Shown: positions 38,200 through 47,406 of the stretch, in pieces
Numbering within the stretch: position 1 is the stretch's first letter
How the letters are laid out: the number at the start of each line of letters is the position of its first letter
NCBI GenBank assembly: GCA_002842985.1
Contig: PHEQ01000012.1
Location: 26,896 to 90,895, forward strand
From: Alphaproteobacteria bacterium HGW-Alphaproteobacteria-1
Lineage (GTDB): Bacteria > Pseudomonadota > Alphaproteobacteria > Rhodobacterales > Rhodobacteraceae
Direction: 5' to 3'
Length of the DNA: 64,000 bases
The notes under the pieces: model-generated
Database searches by the model: none
Seen by the model: only the letters and a program-made list of their open reading frames with translations
Told to the model about the DNA's origin: nothing
Translations under genes and position numbers: made by a program

Positions 38200-39146
38200 C
38201 GCAGCCTCGGATTGAGCGCGTCGCGCAGCCAGTCGCCAAGCAGGTTCACCGACAGCGCCAGCGCCAGCAGGGTGATCGCCGGGAAAAGCAGGATCCACCA
38301 CTCGCCAGAAAAGAGGAATCCTTGTCCGATGCGAATGAGCGTGCCGAGCGAGGGTTGCGTCGGTGGCGCGCCGACGCCCAGAAACGACAGCGTCGCCTCG
38401 GCGATGATCGCCAGCGCCAGCGAGATCGTGGCGATGACCAGCACCGGGTTGAGCACATTGGGCAGGATATGGCGCAGCATGATCGAGATGGGGGTGCGTC
38501 CGATCAGCCGCGCCGCCTGCACGTATTCGCGGCTTTTCTCCACCATGGTGGCCCCGCGAACGACGCGCGCGAACTGCACCCAGTCGCTGAGGCCAATGGC
38601 CAGGATCAGCACCCAGATCGCCATCTGGTCACGATGTTCGGGCGGTGTGATCCCCTTGGCGATGCCGAATATCAGCATGGCGACAAGGATCGCCGGAAAG
38701 GTCAGTTGCACATCGGCCACGCGCATGATGATGGTCTCGGTCCAGCCGCCGAGATAGCCCGCCAGAAGCCCCAGCGTCACCCCGATCACCAGCGCCAGCA
38801 TCACCGCCGCGAAGCCCACGAAAAGCGAAATCCGCATCCCGTAAAGGATGGTCGAGAACACGTCGCGCCCCTGATCGTCGGTGCCCATGAGGAACACCTC
38901 GCCGGTAAAGGCATTGGGTTCCATCGGCGGGGTAAAGCCGTTCATCAGGTTGAGCGTGGCGGGGTTGAACGGGTTGTGCGGAGCGATGAGCGGCGCGAAC
39001 ACGGCCGCCAGAACAAGGACCAGAACCACCGCAGTTGCGGCCATCGCCACGGGGGCGTGGCGGAACGACCAGATCAAATCGCTCTCCCACGCGCTGCGCA
39101 GGCGCGACGGCGCGGTGGCCGGGGGCGTGAGGGCCTCGTCGCTCAT
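38196..39146 (-). CDS. Peptide-type ABC transporter permease (DppC family)
   Basis: A 316-residue membrane protein with six helices and an N-terminal OppC_N segment. It has the GTDDQGRDVFSTILYGMRISL periplasmic motif and the EAA loop EYVQAARLIGRTPISIMLRHILPN. It overlaps both neighbours by four bases. Confidence 0.95.
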   Translation of the reverse strand: MSDEALTPPATAPSRLRSAWESDLIWSFRHAPVAMAATAVVLVLVLAAVFAPLIAPHNPFNPATLNLMNGFTPPMEPNAFTGEVFLMGTDDQGRDVFSTILYGMRISLFVGFAAVMLALVIGVTLGLLAGYLGGWTETIIMRVADVQLTFPAILVAMLIFGIAKGITPPEHRDQMAIWVLILAIGLSDWVQFARVVRGATMVEKSREYVQAARLIGRTPISIMLRHILPNVLNPVLVIATISLALAIIAEATLSFLGVGAPPTQPSLGTLIRIGQGFLFSGEWWILLFPAITLLALALSVNLLGDWLRDALNPRLR

Positions 39147-40129
39147 GCCTTGGCCTCCGTGCCGCGATCCAGCCGCAGGCGCGGATCAATGGCGAAATAG
39201 AGCAGATCGACAATGAGGTTGATGCCCACGAACATCACCGAAATCAGCATGAGGTAGGCCGCCATCACCGGAATATCGACGAATTGCACCGCGTTGATGA
39301 AGAGAAGCCCCACGCCGGGCCATTGAAACACCGTCTCGGTGATGATCGCGAAGGCGATGATGCTGCCCAGTTGCAGCCCCGTCACGGTGATCACCGGCAC
39401 CATCGTGTTCTTGAGCGCGTGACGGAAATTGACCGATTTCTCGGCGAGACCCCGCGCACGGGCAAAGCGGATATAGTCCATGCGCAGCACCTCCAGCATC
39501 TCGGTGCGCACCAGCCGCATGATCAGCGTCATCTGGTAAAGCCCCAGCGTGATCGCAGGCAGGATGATCGCCTTCAATCCGCTTTCCGTCAGAAACCCGG
39601 TGCTCCAGCCACCGATGCGCACCACCTCGCCGCGCCCGAAACTGGGCAGCCATTTCAATTCGACCGCGAAAATATAGATGAGCAGGATGCCGATGAGAAA
39701 GGTCGGCAGCGACACCCCGATGAGCGAGACGGTCATGATCACGTTGGCCGCCACACCCCGCCGCCGGATCGCGGTAAAGACGCCAAGGGCGATGCCCCCC
39801 ACCAGCGCCATGATCCCCGATACGAAGGCCAGTTCGAGCGTGGCGGGCGCGCGCTCCAGCAAGATCTTGGTAACGGGCCTCCCCTGCCGATAGCTCAGCC
39901 CGAAATTGCCCTGCGCGGCCTGGGTGAGGAATTTCCAGTATTGAACCGGGAAGGGCCGATCAAGGCCAAGCTCCACCGTCAGCCGTTCGATATCGGCCTG
40001 GGTGCGTTCCTGCCCCAGCATTGCATCGACCGGATCACCGACGAAACGGAACATGGCAAAGGCCACCAGCCCCACGACCAGCAGCACCAGCACCGATTGC
40101 CCGACACGGCGGAGGATATAGGCCAGCAT
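39143..40129 (-). CDS. Peptide-type ABC transporter permease (DppB family)
   Basis: A 328-residue membrane protein. It begins MLAYILRRVGQSVLVLLVVG and has the EAA loop DYIRFARARGLAEKSVNFRHALKN. It forms the membrane channel with the DppC-type protein. The start is separated from the binding-protein gene by a strong hairpin. Confidence 0.95.
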   Translation of the reverse strand: MLAYILRRVGQSVLVLLVVGLVAFAMFRFVGDPVDAMLGQERTQADIERLTVELGLDRPFPVQYWKFLTQAAQGNFGLSYRQGRPVTKILLERAPATLELAFVSGIMALVGGIALGVFTAIRRRGVAANVIMTVSLIGVSLPTFLIGILLIYIFAVELKWLPSFGRGEVVRIGGWSTGFLTESGLKAIILPAITLGLYQMTLIMRLVRTEMLEVLRMDYIRFARARGLAEKSVNFRHALKNTMVPVITVTGLQLGSIIAFAIITETVFQWPGVGLLFINAVQFVDIPVMAAYLMLISVMFVGINLIVDLLYFAIDPRLRLDRGTEAKA

Positions 40130-40150
40130 CGCGCACCCCTTCCAAGGATC

Positions 40151-40173
40151 GGGCGGCGGGGTGTCCGCCGCCC
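40151..40173 (-). terminator. Intra-operon hairpin between binding-protein and permease genes
   Basis: GGGCGGCGG (40151-40159), five-base loop, CCGCCGCCC (40165-40173): nine perfect GC-rich pairs without a U-run, ten bases after the binding-protein stop. It probably protects the upstream message so the binding protein is made in excess. Confidence 0.7.
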
Positions 40174-40181
40174 GGTTTCGA

Positions 40182-41759
40182 TCACTTCATGGTGAAGTAT
40201 TTGATCTTCGGGTCGTCCTCGGGGCTGACCTCGATGCCGACCTTGTCCGTCATCCCCCAGTTCAGCACCTGGTGGTGGATCGGCAGATAGAGCACCTCGT
40301 CCTGAACCGTGCCCCAGATATCGGCGATGGTGGCGTTGCGCTTGTCCAGATCGGTTTCCGACGACAGGCTCACGATCTTGGCGTCAAGCTCGGGGTTGCT
40401 GTAGCCGGTGCCGTTCCAGCTTCCGCGCTGCTCGCCGCGTGTATGGACGAGGAAGTTGAAGATATACTCGCTGTCATAGGTCGGCACGCCCCAGCCCAGC
40501 ATGTAGAAATCCGTCCCGCCAGAGGAGATCAGCGGGAAATGCTGCGCCTTGGGTTTGGCATCGAGGTTCACGGTGATGCCGATCTGGCCGAACATGCCGA
40601 CGGCGGCCTGACAGATCGCCTCGTCGTTGATGTAGCGGTCGTTGGGGCAATCGAGCTGGATCGAGAACCCATCGCCATAGCCCGCCTCTGCCATCAGCGC
40701 CTTGGCCTGTGCGACATCGGTCTCGATCCGGTCCATTTCCTCGGTCCAGCCGTTGACGAACGGGGGCGAAATGATGCCCGCAGGCTGGCTCTGGCCGCGC
40801 ATCACCACCTGGCGGATGGCGTCGCGGTTGATCGCAAGGTTCATCGCCCGGCGCACGCGCACATCCGCAAGCGGGTTCTTGCCCTCGACATTGTCGTTGG
40901 CGATGTCATCCGGCCCGAGGTTCAGCCCGAAAAAGATCGTCCGGTTCTGCGGGGCGGTCTTGACGACAAGGCCGTCGGTCGCGGCGACGCGCTGGAGATC
41001 CTGCACCGGCACGTCCTGGATGAAATCCACCTCGCCCGAGAGGATGGCGGCCACCCGCGTCGCGGCGTTCTGGATCGGGGTATAAACGATCTCGCTCACG
41101 TCGAGCGGGAATTGACCCTTGCCCCAATAGTCCTCGTTGCGTGTCAGCACGGTCTTCACGTCCGGCTCGCGGCTCACAAGCTTGTAGGCGCCGGTGCCGT
41201 TGGTGTTGGTGGCGGCGAAGGTGCTTTCGCCTGCATCCATGTTCTGGACCTCGACCGCGCCATTGGCCTCGGTCCAGCCCTTGTCCATGATGAAGAGGTT
41301 GGTCAGGTTCGACGGCAGGATCGGGTTCGGCCCGTCGGTGACGAATTCGACGGTGTGATCATCCACCGCGCGCACCTCGACGACCGAGGACAGCAGTTCC
41401 TTCATCCGCGAATTGTCGGATTTGGCGCGGTTGATGGAAAACACCACATCCTCGGCGGTGAAATCCGCGCCATCGTGGTATTTGACGCCCTGCCGCAGGG
41501 TGAACACCCACACGTTCGGATCGTCCGCCTTGGGCGCCCAATCGGTTGCAAGTGCTGCCTCGAAGGCGCCGGTCATGTCGCGGATGATCAGCGGTTCGTA
41601 GATCTGGTGGGCCAGCGTATGGGTCGGCCCCTCGTTCTGCGCATGCGGATCGAGCGTGAGCGAATCGCCCGCGCGCGCCCATCTCAGCGTTTCGGCGGTG
41701 GCAGGTAGGGCCGTCGAGGCCATCAGCGCTGCAAGCGCCAGTCCGGTCAGTCTGGTCAT
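40182..41759 (-). CDS. ABC transporter substrate-binding protein, family 5 (peptide/nickel/opine type)
   Basis: A 525-residue periplasmic protein. The signal peptide MTRLTGLALAALMASTALPA is followed by TAETLRWARAGDSLTLDPHA. Family 5 patterns are FTLRQGVKYHDGADFTAEDV and RRAMNLAINRDAIRQVVM. It heads the operon: binding protein, two permeases, two ATPases. The ligand, a peptide, opine or glycoside, cannot be read from sequence. Confidence 0.95.
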   Translation of the reverse strand: MTRLTGLALAALMASTALPATAETLRWARAGDSLTLDPHAQNEGPTHTLAHQIYEPLIIRDMTGAFEAALATDWAPKADDPNVWVFTLRQGVKYHDGADFTAEDVVFSINRAKSDNSRMKELLSSVVEVRAVDDHTVEFVTDGPNPILPSNLTNLFIMDKGWTEANGAVEVQNMDAGESTFAATNTNGTGAYKLVSREPDVKTVLTRNEDYWGKGQFPLDVSEIVYTPIQNAATRVAAILSGEVDFIQDVPVQDLQRVAATDGLVVKTAPQNRTIFFGLNLGPDDIANDNVEGKNPLADVRVRRAMNLAINRDAIRQVVMRGQSQPAGIISPPFVNGWTEEMDRIETDVAQAKALMAEAGYGDGFSIQLDCPNDRYINDEAICQAAVGMFGQIGITVNLDAKPKAQHFPLISSGGTDFYMLGWGVPTYDSEYIFNFLVHTRGEQRGSWNGTGYSNPELDAKIVSLSSETDLDKRNATIADIWGTVQDEVLYLPIHHQVLNWGMTDKVGIEVSPEDDPKIKYFTMK

Positions 41760-41972
41760 GGTGGTCTCCCTTCCTTGTTTCCTGGGCTCAATCGGCCCGG
41801 TGTGCGGCAGAGCCTAGCCGCGCCCCGGCGACGGGGCAAGCGCAAGCTGAGCGCGCGAACGCGAGGGAAAGCGAAAACCGCCGTTTCGCGGCCCCGGAAG
41901 AGATTTGCGTTTTCTTCTTGGGGGCATATGGACAAGCCCGCCCCTCTAACGGCGCGCAAAAGCGAACGTGGT

Positions 41973-42167
41973 TCAGTAATGCGGCGGGCGTTCGTCGCCA
42001 AGCATGATGCCCCCCTCGCCCTCGTGCGAACGCTCTGCCTCGCGGCGGGTGAGCAGGGCCACCGTCGTGCGCAGCCGATCGATCTCGCGGTCCTGCCGCG
42101 CGACCATCTCGGAGAGGTCATCGACGGCGCGGATGAGATGGGCCAATCTTTCCTCGATATCGGTCAT
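41973..42167 (-). CDS. slyX: SlyX family protein
   Basis: A 64-residue coiled-coil protein: MTDIEERLAHLIRAVDDLSE MVARQDREIDRLRTTVALLT, then a loop and the conserved C-terminal DERPPHY. This is the SlyX pattern. Function is unknown. A longer upstream frame is not supported by a ribosome site. Confidence 0.85.
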   Translation of the reverse strand: MTDIEERLAHLIRAVDDLSEMVARQDREIDRLRTTVALLTRREAERSHEGEGGIMLGDERPPHY

Positions 42168-42190
42168 GGCGCGGGAATACGCGCCCGCCG

Positions 42191-42220
42191 TGCCCCGGTC
42201 AACCTTGCCCCGGTCAACCT
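42191..42220 (+). repeat. 15-base perfect tandem duplication upstream of hisS
   Basis: CCCCGGTCAACCTTG occurs twice in a row (42191-42205 and 42206-42220), and a third partial unit CCCCTGCC follows. It lies in the gap between slyX and hisS. Confidence 0.85.
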
Positions 42221-42281
42221 TGCCCCTGCCAGCCCCTTGGGCTAGACCGCGCCGCGAGGTGCCCCGCGAAGGACAGACCCA

Positions 42282-43892
42282 ATGGCCAAACCCGCCAAGA
42301 CCCCCCGCCCGAGGGCCGAAACCCCCAAGGGTTTCCGCGATTATTTCGGCTCGGACGTGACCGAACGCGCCGCGATGCTCAATGCCATCGCCGGGGTCTA
42401 TCACCGCTATGGGTTCGATGCGCTGGAATCGAGTGCCGTGGAGACGGTCGAGGCGTTGGGCAAATTCCTGCCCGACGTGGACCGGCCCAACGAGGGCGTC
42501 TTTGCCTGGCAGGACGAGGACGAGAAGTGGCTCGCGCTGCGCTATGACCTGACCGCGCCCCTGGCCCGCGTCTATGCGCAGCACCGCAACGACCTGCCCA
42601 CGCCCTACCGCCGCTACGCCATGGGTCCGGTCTGGCGTAACGAGAAGCCGGGGCCGGGGCGGTTTCGCCAGTTCTATCAATGCGATGCGGATACGGTGGG
42701 CACGGCGTCGATGGCGGCGGATGCCGAGATCTGCGCGATGCTGGCCGATGCGCTGGAAGAGGTTGGGATTTCGCGCGGCGACTATGTGGTGCGGGTGAAC
42801 AACCGGAAGGTTTTGAATGGGGTGTTGGAGGTTGCAGGGCTGCTTGACCCCGCGGAGCCGGAACGCTTCGCGGAAGAACGTGGGATCGTTTTGCGCGCGA
42901 TTGACAAGCTGGACCGTTTGGGGCCAGAGGGTGTCCGGGCTCTATTGGGCGCGGGCCGAAAGGACGAGAGCGGTGATTTCACCGCAGGCGCATCGCTCGA
43001 TTTTGAACAAATAGAGACAATTCTGCTGTTTGTGCAAGCGACCGAGGCGCTCTCCCTTGCATTCGAAGGTAAGTTTTCACTTTTGGATGCAAGCGACGGC
43101 ATAGAGGCCATTGCGGCGGGTGCAGTTGAAATGGCAACTACAGCGACGAAAGACCCCCAAAAAGCTTGGAATTTCGCAGCAATCTCTTACCTGAAGTCGC
43201 TTTGTGGGGGTTCAACGGTCGGTAAAGAAGGTGTTGAAGAGCTAGTCACTATCGCAGATCTCCTAGCCGCCCAAGGGTATTATTCCGACCGCATCGTGAT
43301 CGACCCTTCTGTCGTGCGCGGCCTCGGCTATTACACCGGCCCGGTGTTCGAGGCCGAACTGACCTTTGAAATCCTCGACGAAAAAGGCCGCCCGCGCCAG
43401 TTCGGCAGCGTCGCGGGCGGGGGGCGCTATGACGACCTTGTCGCGCGGTTCACCGGGCAGCAGGTGCCGGCGGTGGGGGTGTCCATCGGGGTGGATCGCC
43501 TGCTCGCCGCCCTGCGCGAAAAGGGCCGCATCGGGGGCGAGGCGCAGGGGCCGGTGGTTGTGACCGTCATGGACCGCACCCGCATGGCCGAGTATCAGGC
43601 GATGGTCGGCGAACTCCGCCAAGCAGGCATCCGCGCCGAGGTCTATCTCGGCAATCCCAAGAATTTCGGCAACCAGATGAAATACGCCGATCGGCGCGGC
43701 AGCCCGGTGGCCATCATCGCGGGCGAGGATGAATTCGCGCGCGGCGTGGTGCAGGTCAAGGATCTGATCCTTGGCGCGAAAATCGCCCAGGACGCCACGC
43801 TCGAGGAATGGAAGGACCGCCCGAGCCAGTATGAGGTGCCGCGCGCCGCGCTTGTGGACAAGGTGCGCGCGCTGCTCGCGGAGCACGGCTGA
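42282..43892 (+). CDS. hisS: Histidine-tRNA ligase
   Basis: A 536-residue class II synthetase. Motif 2 is [20 protein letters not shown]. The histidine-specific blocks are [13 protein letters not shown] and [17 protein letters not shown], motif 3 is [13 protein letters not shown], and there is a C-terminal anticodon domain. The middle (about codons 235-330, nucleotides 42985-43275) is unusual: four lines counted there average about 51 percent GC against about 72 percent in a line just after it, and the residues do not match the flanking family pattern. The frame is intact. It is coupled to hisZ by a one-base overlap (TGATG). Confidence 0.97.
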   Translation: MAKPAKTPRPRAETPKGFRDYFGSDVTERAAMLNAIAGVYHRYGFDALESSAVETVEALGKFLPDVDRPNEGVFAWQDEDEKWLALRYDLTAPLARVYAQHRNDLPTPYRRYAMGPVWRNEKPGPGRFRQFYQCDADTVGTASMAADAEICAMLADALEEVGISRGDYVVRVNNRKVLNGVLEVAGLLDPAEPERFAEERGIVLRAIDKLDRLGPEGVRALLGAGRKDESGDFTAGASLDFEQIETILLFVQATEALSLAFEGKFSLLDASDGIEAIAAGAVEMATTATKDPQKAWNFAAISYLKSLCGGSTVGKEGVEELVTIADLLAAQGYYSDRIVIDPSVVRGLGYYTGPVFEAELTFEILDEKGRPRQFGSVAGGGRYDDLVARFTGQQVPAVGVSIGVDRLLAALREKGRIGGEAQGPVVVTVMDRTRMAEYQAMVGELRQAGIRAEVYLGNPKNFGNQMKYADRRGSPVAIIAGEDEFARGVVQVKDLILGAKIAQDATLEEWKDRPSQYEVPRAALVDKVRALLAEHG

Positions 43893-44977
43893 TGGCCGCT
43901 CGCGCCGCGATCCTGGCCGAGGCCGCCCGCCTGCGCGGCATTTTCGAGGCGGCGGGGGCCGTGCCGGTGGAAACCCCGATCCTGCAACCCGCCGAGGTGC
44001 TGCTTGACCTTTACGGCGAGGATATCCGCGCGCGCGCCTACGTGACCTCGGACACGCTGCGCGGCGAGCAGATGCTGCGCCCAGATTTCACCGTGCCGGT
44101 GGTGCAGATGCACATGACCGACGGGGCCGAGCCCGCCCGCTATACCTATGCGGGCGAGGTGTTCCGCCGTCAGGAAGAGGATGCGCGCCGCGCCAACGAA
44201 TATATCCAGGTGGGCTTCGAGATTTTCGCGCGCGCGGCGCCCGAACAGGCCGATGCCGAGGTGTTCGCGCTGTTCTGTGACATCCTGCGCCCGCTCGGCC
44301 TGCGCGCGGCGACGGGCGATATCGGTATCCTGATGGCTGCCGTCGCGGGTCTGCGCACAAGCGCGGCGCGCAAGACGGCCCTTTTGCGCCATATCTGGCG
44401 TCCGCGCCGGTTTCGCGCACTGATCGACCGTTACGCAGGCCGCACGCCTGTGCCCGAGGCACGCGCATCGCTTCTGGCAGCGGCGGACCCGATGGCCGGG
44501 GCCGCGCCCCTGATGGGGCTGCGTGGGCCGGACGAGATCGCCGCGCGCATCAAGGCCCTGCACGCGGATGCCGCCGCAGGCCCGCTCTCGGGCACCGAGG
44601 TGGACCTGCTCGACGCGCTGCTCGCGGTGCGCGAGACATCAGACAACGCGCTGGAACATCTGCGCGACATCGCCGTGGACCTGCCCGCCATCGTCCCCGC
44701 CGTGGACCGATTGGCGCGTCGGCTGGACGCGCTCGCCGGGCGCGGGCTCGACGTCGCCCGGCTTGATTTCGAGGCCAGCTACGGGCGCACGCAGATGGAA
44801 TATTACGATGGCTTCGTCTTCGGGTTCTACGCCGAGAGCCGCCCGGACCTGCCCCCTGTGGCGACGGGCGGGCGCTACGACGCGCTGACCCGGCAGTTGG
44901 GCCAGGGCCGCGAAATCCCCGCCGTGGGCGGGGTCATCCGCCCCGGTCTGGTGCTCGATCTCGGAGGTGCGGCATGA
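43892..44977 (+). CDS. hisZ: ATP phosphoribosyltransferase regulatory subunit
   Basis: A 361-residue HisRS-like protein without aminoacylation function. It has LRPDFTVPVVQMHM and RYTYAGEVFRRQEEDARRAN, and ends in YYDGFVFGFYAE and PVATGGRYDAL. It is needed with the short HisG to form the active hetero-octamer and gives histidine feedback. It overlaps hisG by four bases. Confidence 0.96.
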   Translation: MAARAAILAEAARLRGIFEAAGAVPVETPILQPAEVLLDLYGEDIRARAYVTSDTLRGEQMLRPDFTVPVVQMHMTDGAEPARYTYAGEVFRRQEEDARRANEYIQVGFEIFARAAPEQADAEVFALFCDILRPLGLRAATGDIGILMAAVAGLRTSAARKTALLRHIWRPRRFRALIDRYAGRTPVPEARASLLAAADPMAGAAPLMGLRGPDEIAARIKALHADAAAGPLSGTEVDLLDALLAVRETSDNALEHLRDIAVDLPAIVPAVDRLARRLDALAGRGLDVARLDFEASYGRTQMEYYDGFVFGFYAESRPDLPPVATGGRYDALTRQLGQGREIPAVGGVIRPGLVLDLGGAA

Positions 44978-45669
44978 GCCTCAAGCTGGGCGTGCCCTCC
45001 AAGGGGCGATTGATGGACAAGACCGTGGAATGGTTCGCGCGCCACGGGATCGATCTTGGCCGCTCCGGCTCGGAGCGCGAATATGCGGGCTATGTCCGGG
45101 GCATCGAGGGCGTGGAACTGGTCCTGCTCTCGGCGGGAGAGATTCCGCGAGAGCTGGCCGCCGGGCGCATCCATCTCGGCGTGACCGGCACGGATCTGGT
45201 GCGCGAAAAGCTTGGCCAATGGGAACAGCAGGTCGAAGAGCTGGCCGAACTGGGTTTTGGCCAGGCCGATCTGGTGATTGCCGTGCCGCGCTGCTGGGTG
45301 GATGTGGCGCGGCTTGACGATCTTGATGCGGTGGCGGCCGCGTTTCGTGCGCGCCACGGGTTCCGTCTCAGGATCGCCACCAAATATCATCGGCTTGTCC
45401 GCGATTTCCTGCGCGAGAACGGCGTGGCCGATTATCAGCTTGTCGACAGCCAGGGCGCGACCGAGGGCACAATCAAGAACGAGACCGCCGAGGCCATCGC
45501 CGATATCACCTCCTCGGGCGACACGTTGCGCGCCAACCATCTGAAAATCCTCGAGGACGGGCTGATCCTCAAATCGCAGGCGACGCTTTATCGCGCGCGC
45601 TCCGCCGCGCTGGACGATGCAGGGCGCGCCACGCTTGGCGCGCTCAGGGCGCGGCTCGGGATCGACTGA
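44974..45669 (+). CDS. hisG: ATP phosphoribosyltransferase catalytic subunit (short form)
   Basis: A 231-residue enzyme for the first step of histidine synthesis (ATP + PRPP). LGVPSKGRLMDKTVEWF and the PRPP loop LVDSQGATEGTIKNE are clear. It lacks the C-terminal ACT-like regulatory domain of the long form, consistent with dependence on the adjacent HisZ. Confidence 0.97.
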   Translation: MSLKLGVPSKGRLMDKTVEWFARHGIDLGRSGSEREYAGYVRGIEGVELVLLSAGEIPRELAAGRIHLGVTGTDLVREKLGQWEQQVEELAELGFGQADLVIAVPRCWVDVARLDDLDAVAAAFRARHGFRLRIATKYHRLVRDFLRENGVADYQLVDSQGATEGTIKNETAEAIADITSSGDTLRANHLKILEDGLILKSQATLYRARSAALDDAGRATLGALRARLGID

Positions 45670-45675
45670 GCGGAA

Positions 45676-45697
45676 CGGGCGGCCCGAGGGCCGCCCG
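45676..45697 (+). terminator. Hairpin between hisG and the convergent outer-membrane gene
   Basis: CGGGCGGCCC (45676-45685) pairs with GGGCCGCCCG (45688-45697) a few bases after the hisG stop. It is symmetric, so it can serve both converging transcripts. No U-run is present. Confidence 0.65.
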
Positions 45698-45722
45698 CAC
45701 AGGTGTCGTGGTGCCCGAAGGC

Positions 45723-46319
45723 TCAGAACCGGAACGTGGCGCGTGCCTGCACGGTCGTTGCGTCCACATCGGTGTTGGCGTTTCCGAACCCGTCGAATTC
45801 GTGATAGAGCGCCTCCAAACCAAGCGAGACCTGGTCGGTGATCCGGTGCTCGTAGCCGCCGCCAAGGAACCAGCCGTCGTCGCTGCCGAGATTGTCGGTA
45901 TCGGCCCAGGCATAACCGCCGGTGCCGTAGAGCAGCCCGCGCCCGATCTTGTAACCGCCGCGCAGCTTGGCGCGGAACACTTCCTCGACGCTGGCATTGA
46001 CGCCCGAGAGGTTGATATCGGCAAAGTCGTAATCGAGGCCGACGCCCACCACCCAGTTGCCCAGATCGTAATCATAACCGCCGACGATACCGCCGATGAT
46101 GTCATCCCCGTCGACATTGTTGATGTCGGTATCGACCCAGGCATAGCCAAGCTGGCCACCGGCGTAGAAGCCGGTCCAGTTCGGCGTGAGCGGCGCGACC
46201 GGCACCGGGGCCGGGGCCGCGATGACCGGCTCGGGCGCGGCCGGGGTAATGTTGCCCGCAAGCGCCGGTGCGGCGAAGAGCGATGCCACGGCTGCAAGAG
46301 CGGTTGTGTGTTTCAGCAT
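45723..46319 (-). CDS. Outer-membrane beta-barrel protein (Opa/OmpA-barrel type), paralogue 1
   Basis: A 198-residue protein with a signal peptide (MLKHTTALAAVASLFAAPALA), a Pro/Ala-rich linker, then an eight-stranded small barrel. WTGFYAGGQLGYAW, GGIVGGYDYDLGNWVVGVGL and LLYGTGGYAWADTDN are strand signatures, and the last residue is Phe (ATFRF), the BAM recognition end. It is a close paralogue of the protein at 46617-47294. Function is unknown. Confidence 0.9.
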   Translation of the reverse strand: MLKHTTALAAVASLFAAPALAGNITPAAPEPVIAAPAPVPVAPLTPNWTGFYAGGQLGYAWVDTDINNVDGDDIIGGIVGGYDYDLGNWVVGVGLDYDFADINLSGVNASVEEVFRAKLRGGYKIGRGLLYGTGGYAWADTDNLGSDDGWFLGGGYEHRITDQVSLGLEALYHEFDGFGNANTDVDATTVQARATFRF

Positions 46320-46555
46320 GATGCGTCCTTTCCTGTCTGTTCTGCGGTGCCGCCCGAGCGCATGCGCGGTGCGGCATTACGGCGTTCACCGTTGAGGTTC
46401 ATGTCGGTGCTGGAGGCTGATGGGACAAGGCCGCCGCAGGATCACGCAACCGTGAGTGGCGGGATACTGCTGAATTCAAGGGATAAACCGGAGAGATTTC
46501 GCCAAAATCGTTGCGGACTTGCAACATTTGGTTGCCGTCGCCCGCCATGGGGTTG

Positions 46556-46593
46556 AACGAAAAGGCGGACCCGCTGGAGGACGTGCCCGCCTT
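46556..46593 (-). terminator. Terminator after outer-membrane paralogue 2
   Basis: Arms AAGGCGG (46562-46568) and CCGCCTT (46587-46593). Read on the minus strand the hairpin ends in CCGCCTTTTCGTT, a short U-run. Confidence 0.6.
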
Positions 46594-46616
46594 CGCCGTC
46601 GCGCGCCGCCGTCCGG

Positions 46617-47294
46617 TCAGAAACGAAAGGTGGCGCGGACCTGCACGGTGGTGACATCGACATCGTTGCCGGTGCCGTCAAAGCTGTCGAACTCATGGTA
46701 GAGCACCTCGCCGCCCACGGACCAGCGGTCGTTGACCATGTATTCGTAGCCGCCACCGATGAACCAGCCATCCTCATCGCCCATGTTGTCGCTGTCGGCA
46801 TAGGCATAACCGCCCGTGCCGTAGAGCAGCCCGCGTCCGATCTTGGGACCGGCCCGCACCTTGAGGCGGAAAATCTCCTCGAGCGAGCTGCCTGGCGCGA
46901 TATCGATATCGGTAAAGTCGTAATCGAGCGCGCCGCCAAGGACCCATTGGCCGAAATCATGGTCATAACCGAGCGTGACACCGCCGATCACGCTTTCGTC
47001 GCTGCTTGCGAAATCGGCGTCGCCGAAGGCCACGCCCAACTGGCCGCCGACATAGAACCCGGTCCAGTCGACGGGGCCACCGATGGCGCGCCCGCGGCTT
47101 GAGAAGATCGAATTGGTGTTGCGCGCGACCTCGGGGCCACCGCCGGGGCCGCCGTCAAAGCGCAGGTCGGCCGAGACGGGATAGCCGGTCGCCTGCGGGA
47201 GGGTCGGGGCAAGGGCGGTGTCCTCGACGCTCTGGGCGAGGGCGGGAGAGGCGATGGCGAGTGCGGCGGCAAGGGCCGGGAGCGGGAAGCGCAT
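46617..47294 (-). CDS. Outer-membrane beta-barrel protein (Opa/OmpA-barrel type), paralogue 2
   Basis: A 225-residue protein with a signal peptide (MRFPLPALAAALAIASPALA) and a longer linker than paralogue 1, then the same barrel: WTGFYVGGQLGVAFGDADF, GVTLGYDHDFGQWVLGGALD, RGLLYGTGGYAYADSDN, ending VQVRATFRF. Start 47294 (after GGACAGACCC) puts the signal peptide at the N-terminus. The two genes look like a tandem duplication with diverged linkers. Confidence 0.9.
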   Translation of the reverse strand: MRFPLPALAAALAIASPALAQSVEDTALAPTLPQATGYPVSADLRFDGGPGGGPEVARNTNSIFSSRGRAIGGPVDWTGFYVGGQLGVAFGDADFASSDESVIGGVTLGYDHDFGQWVLGGALDYDFTDIDIAPGSSLEEIFRLKVRAGPKIGRGLLYGTGGYAYADSDNMGDEDGWFIGGGYEYMVNDRWSVGGEVLYHEFDSFDGTGNDVDVTTVQVRATFRF

Positions 47295-47406
47295 GGGTCT
47301 GTCCTTTCCATTCTGCATGGCACAAGGATGGTGCCCGAGGCGGATTGTCGCAATGAACGATGCGGTCGCGGCGGATCAAGCCGGGGTGAAGCGCGCGTGT
47401 GCGGCC

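Noticed and set aside
41760..41972. Terminator or small gene between slyX and the peptide-binding-protein gene
   Set aside because: An imperfect stem (GCCCC...GGGGC) with bulges is visible but has no U-run on the relevant strand, and no open frame looks coding.
42985..43275. Inserted element or intein in hisS
   Set aside because: The frame, the overall protein length and the flanking motifs are as expected for HisRS, and no intein splice or nuclease motifs are visible. It is treated as a compositional patch only.
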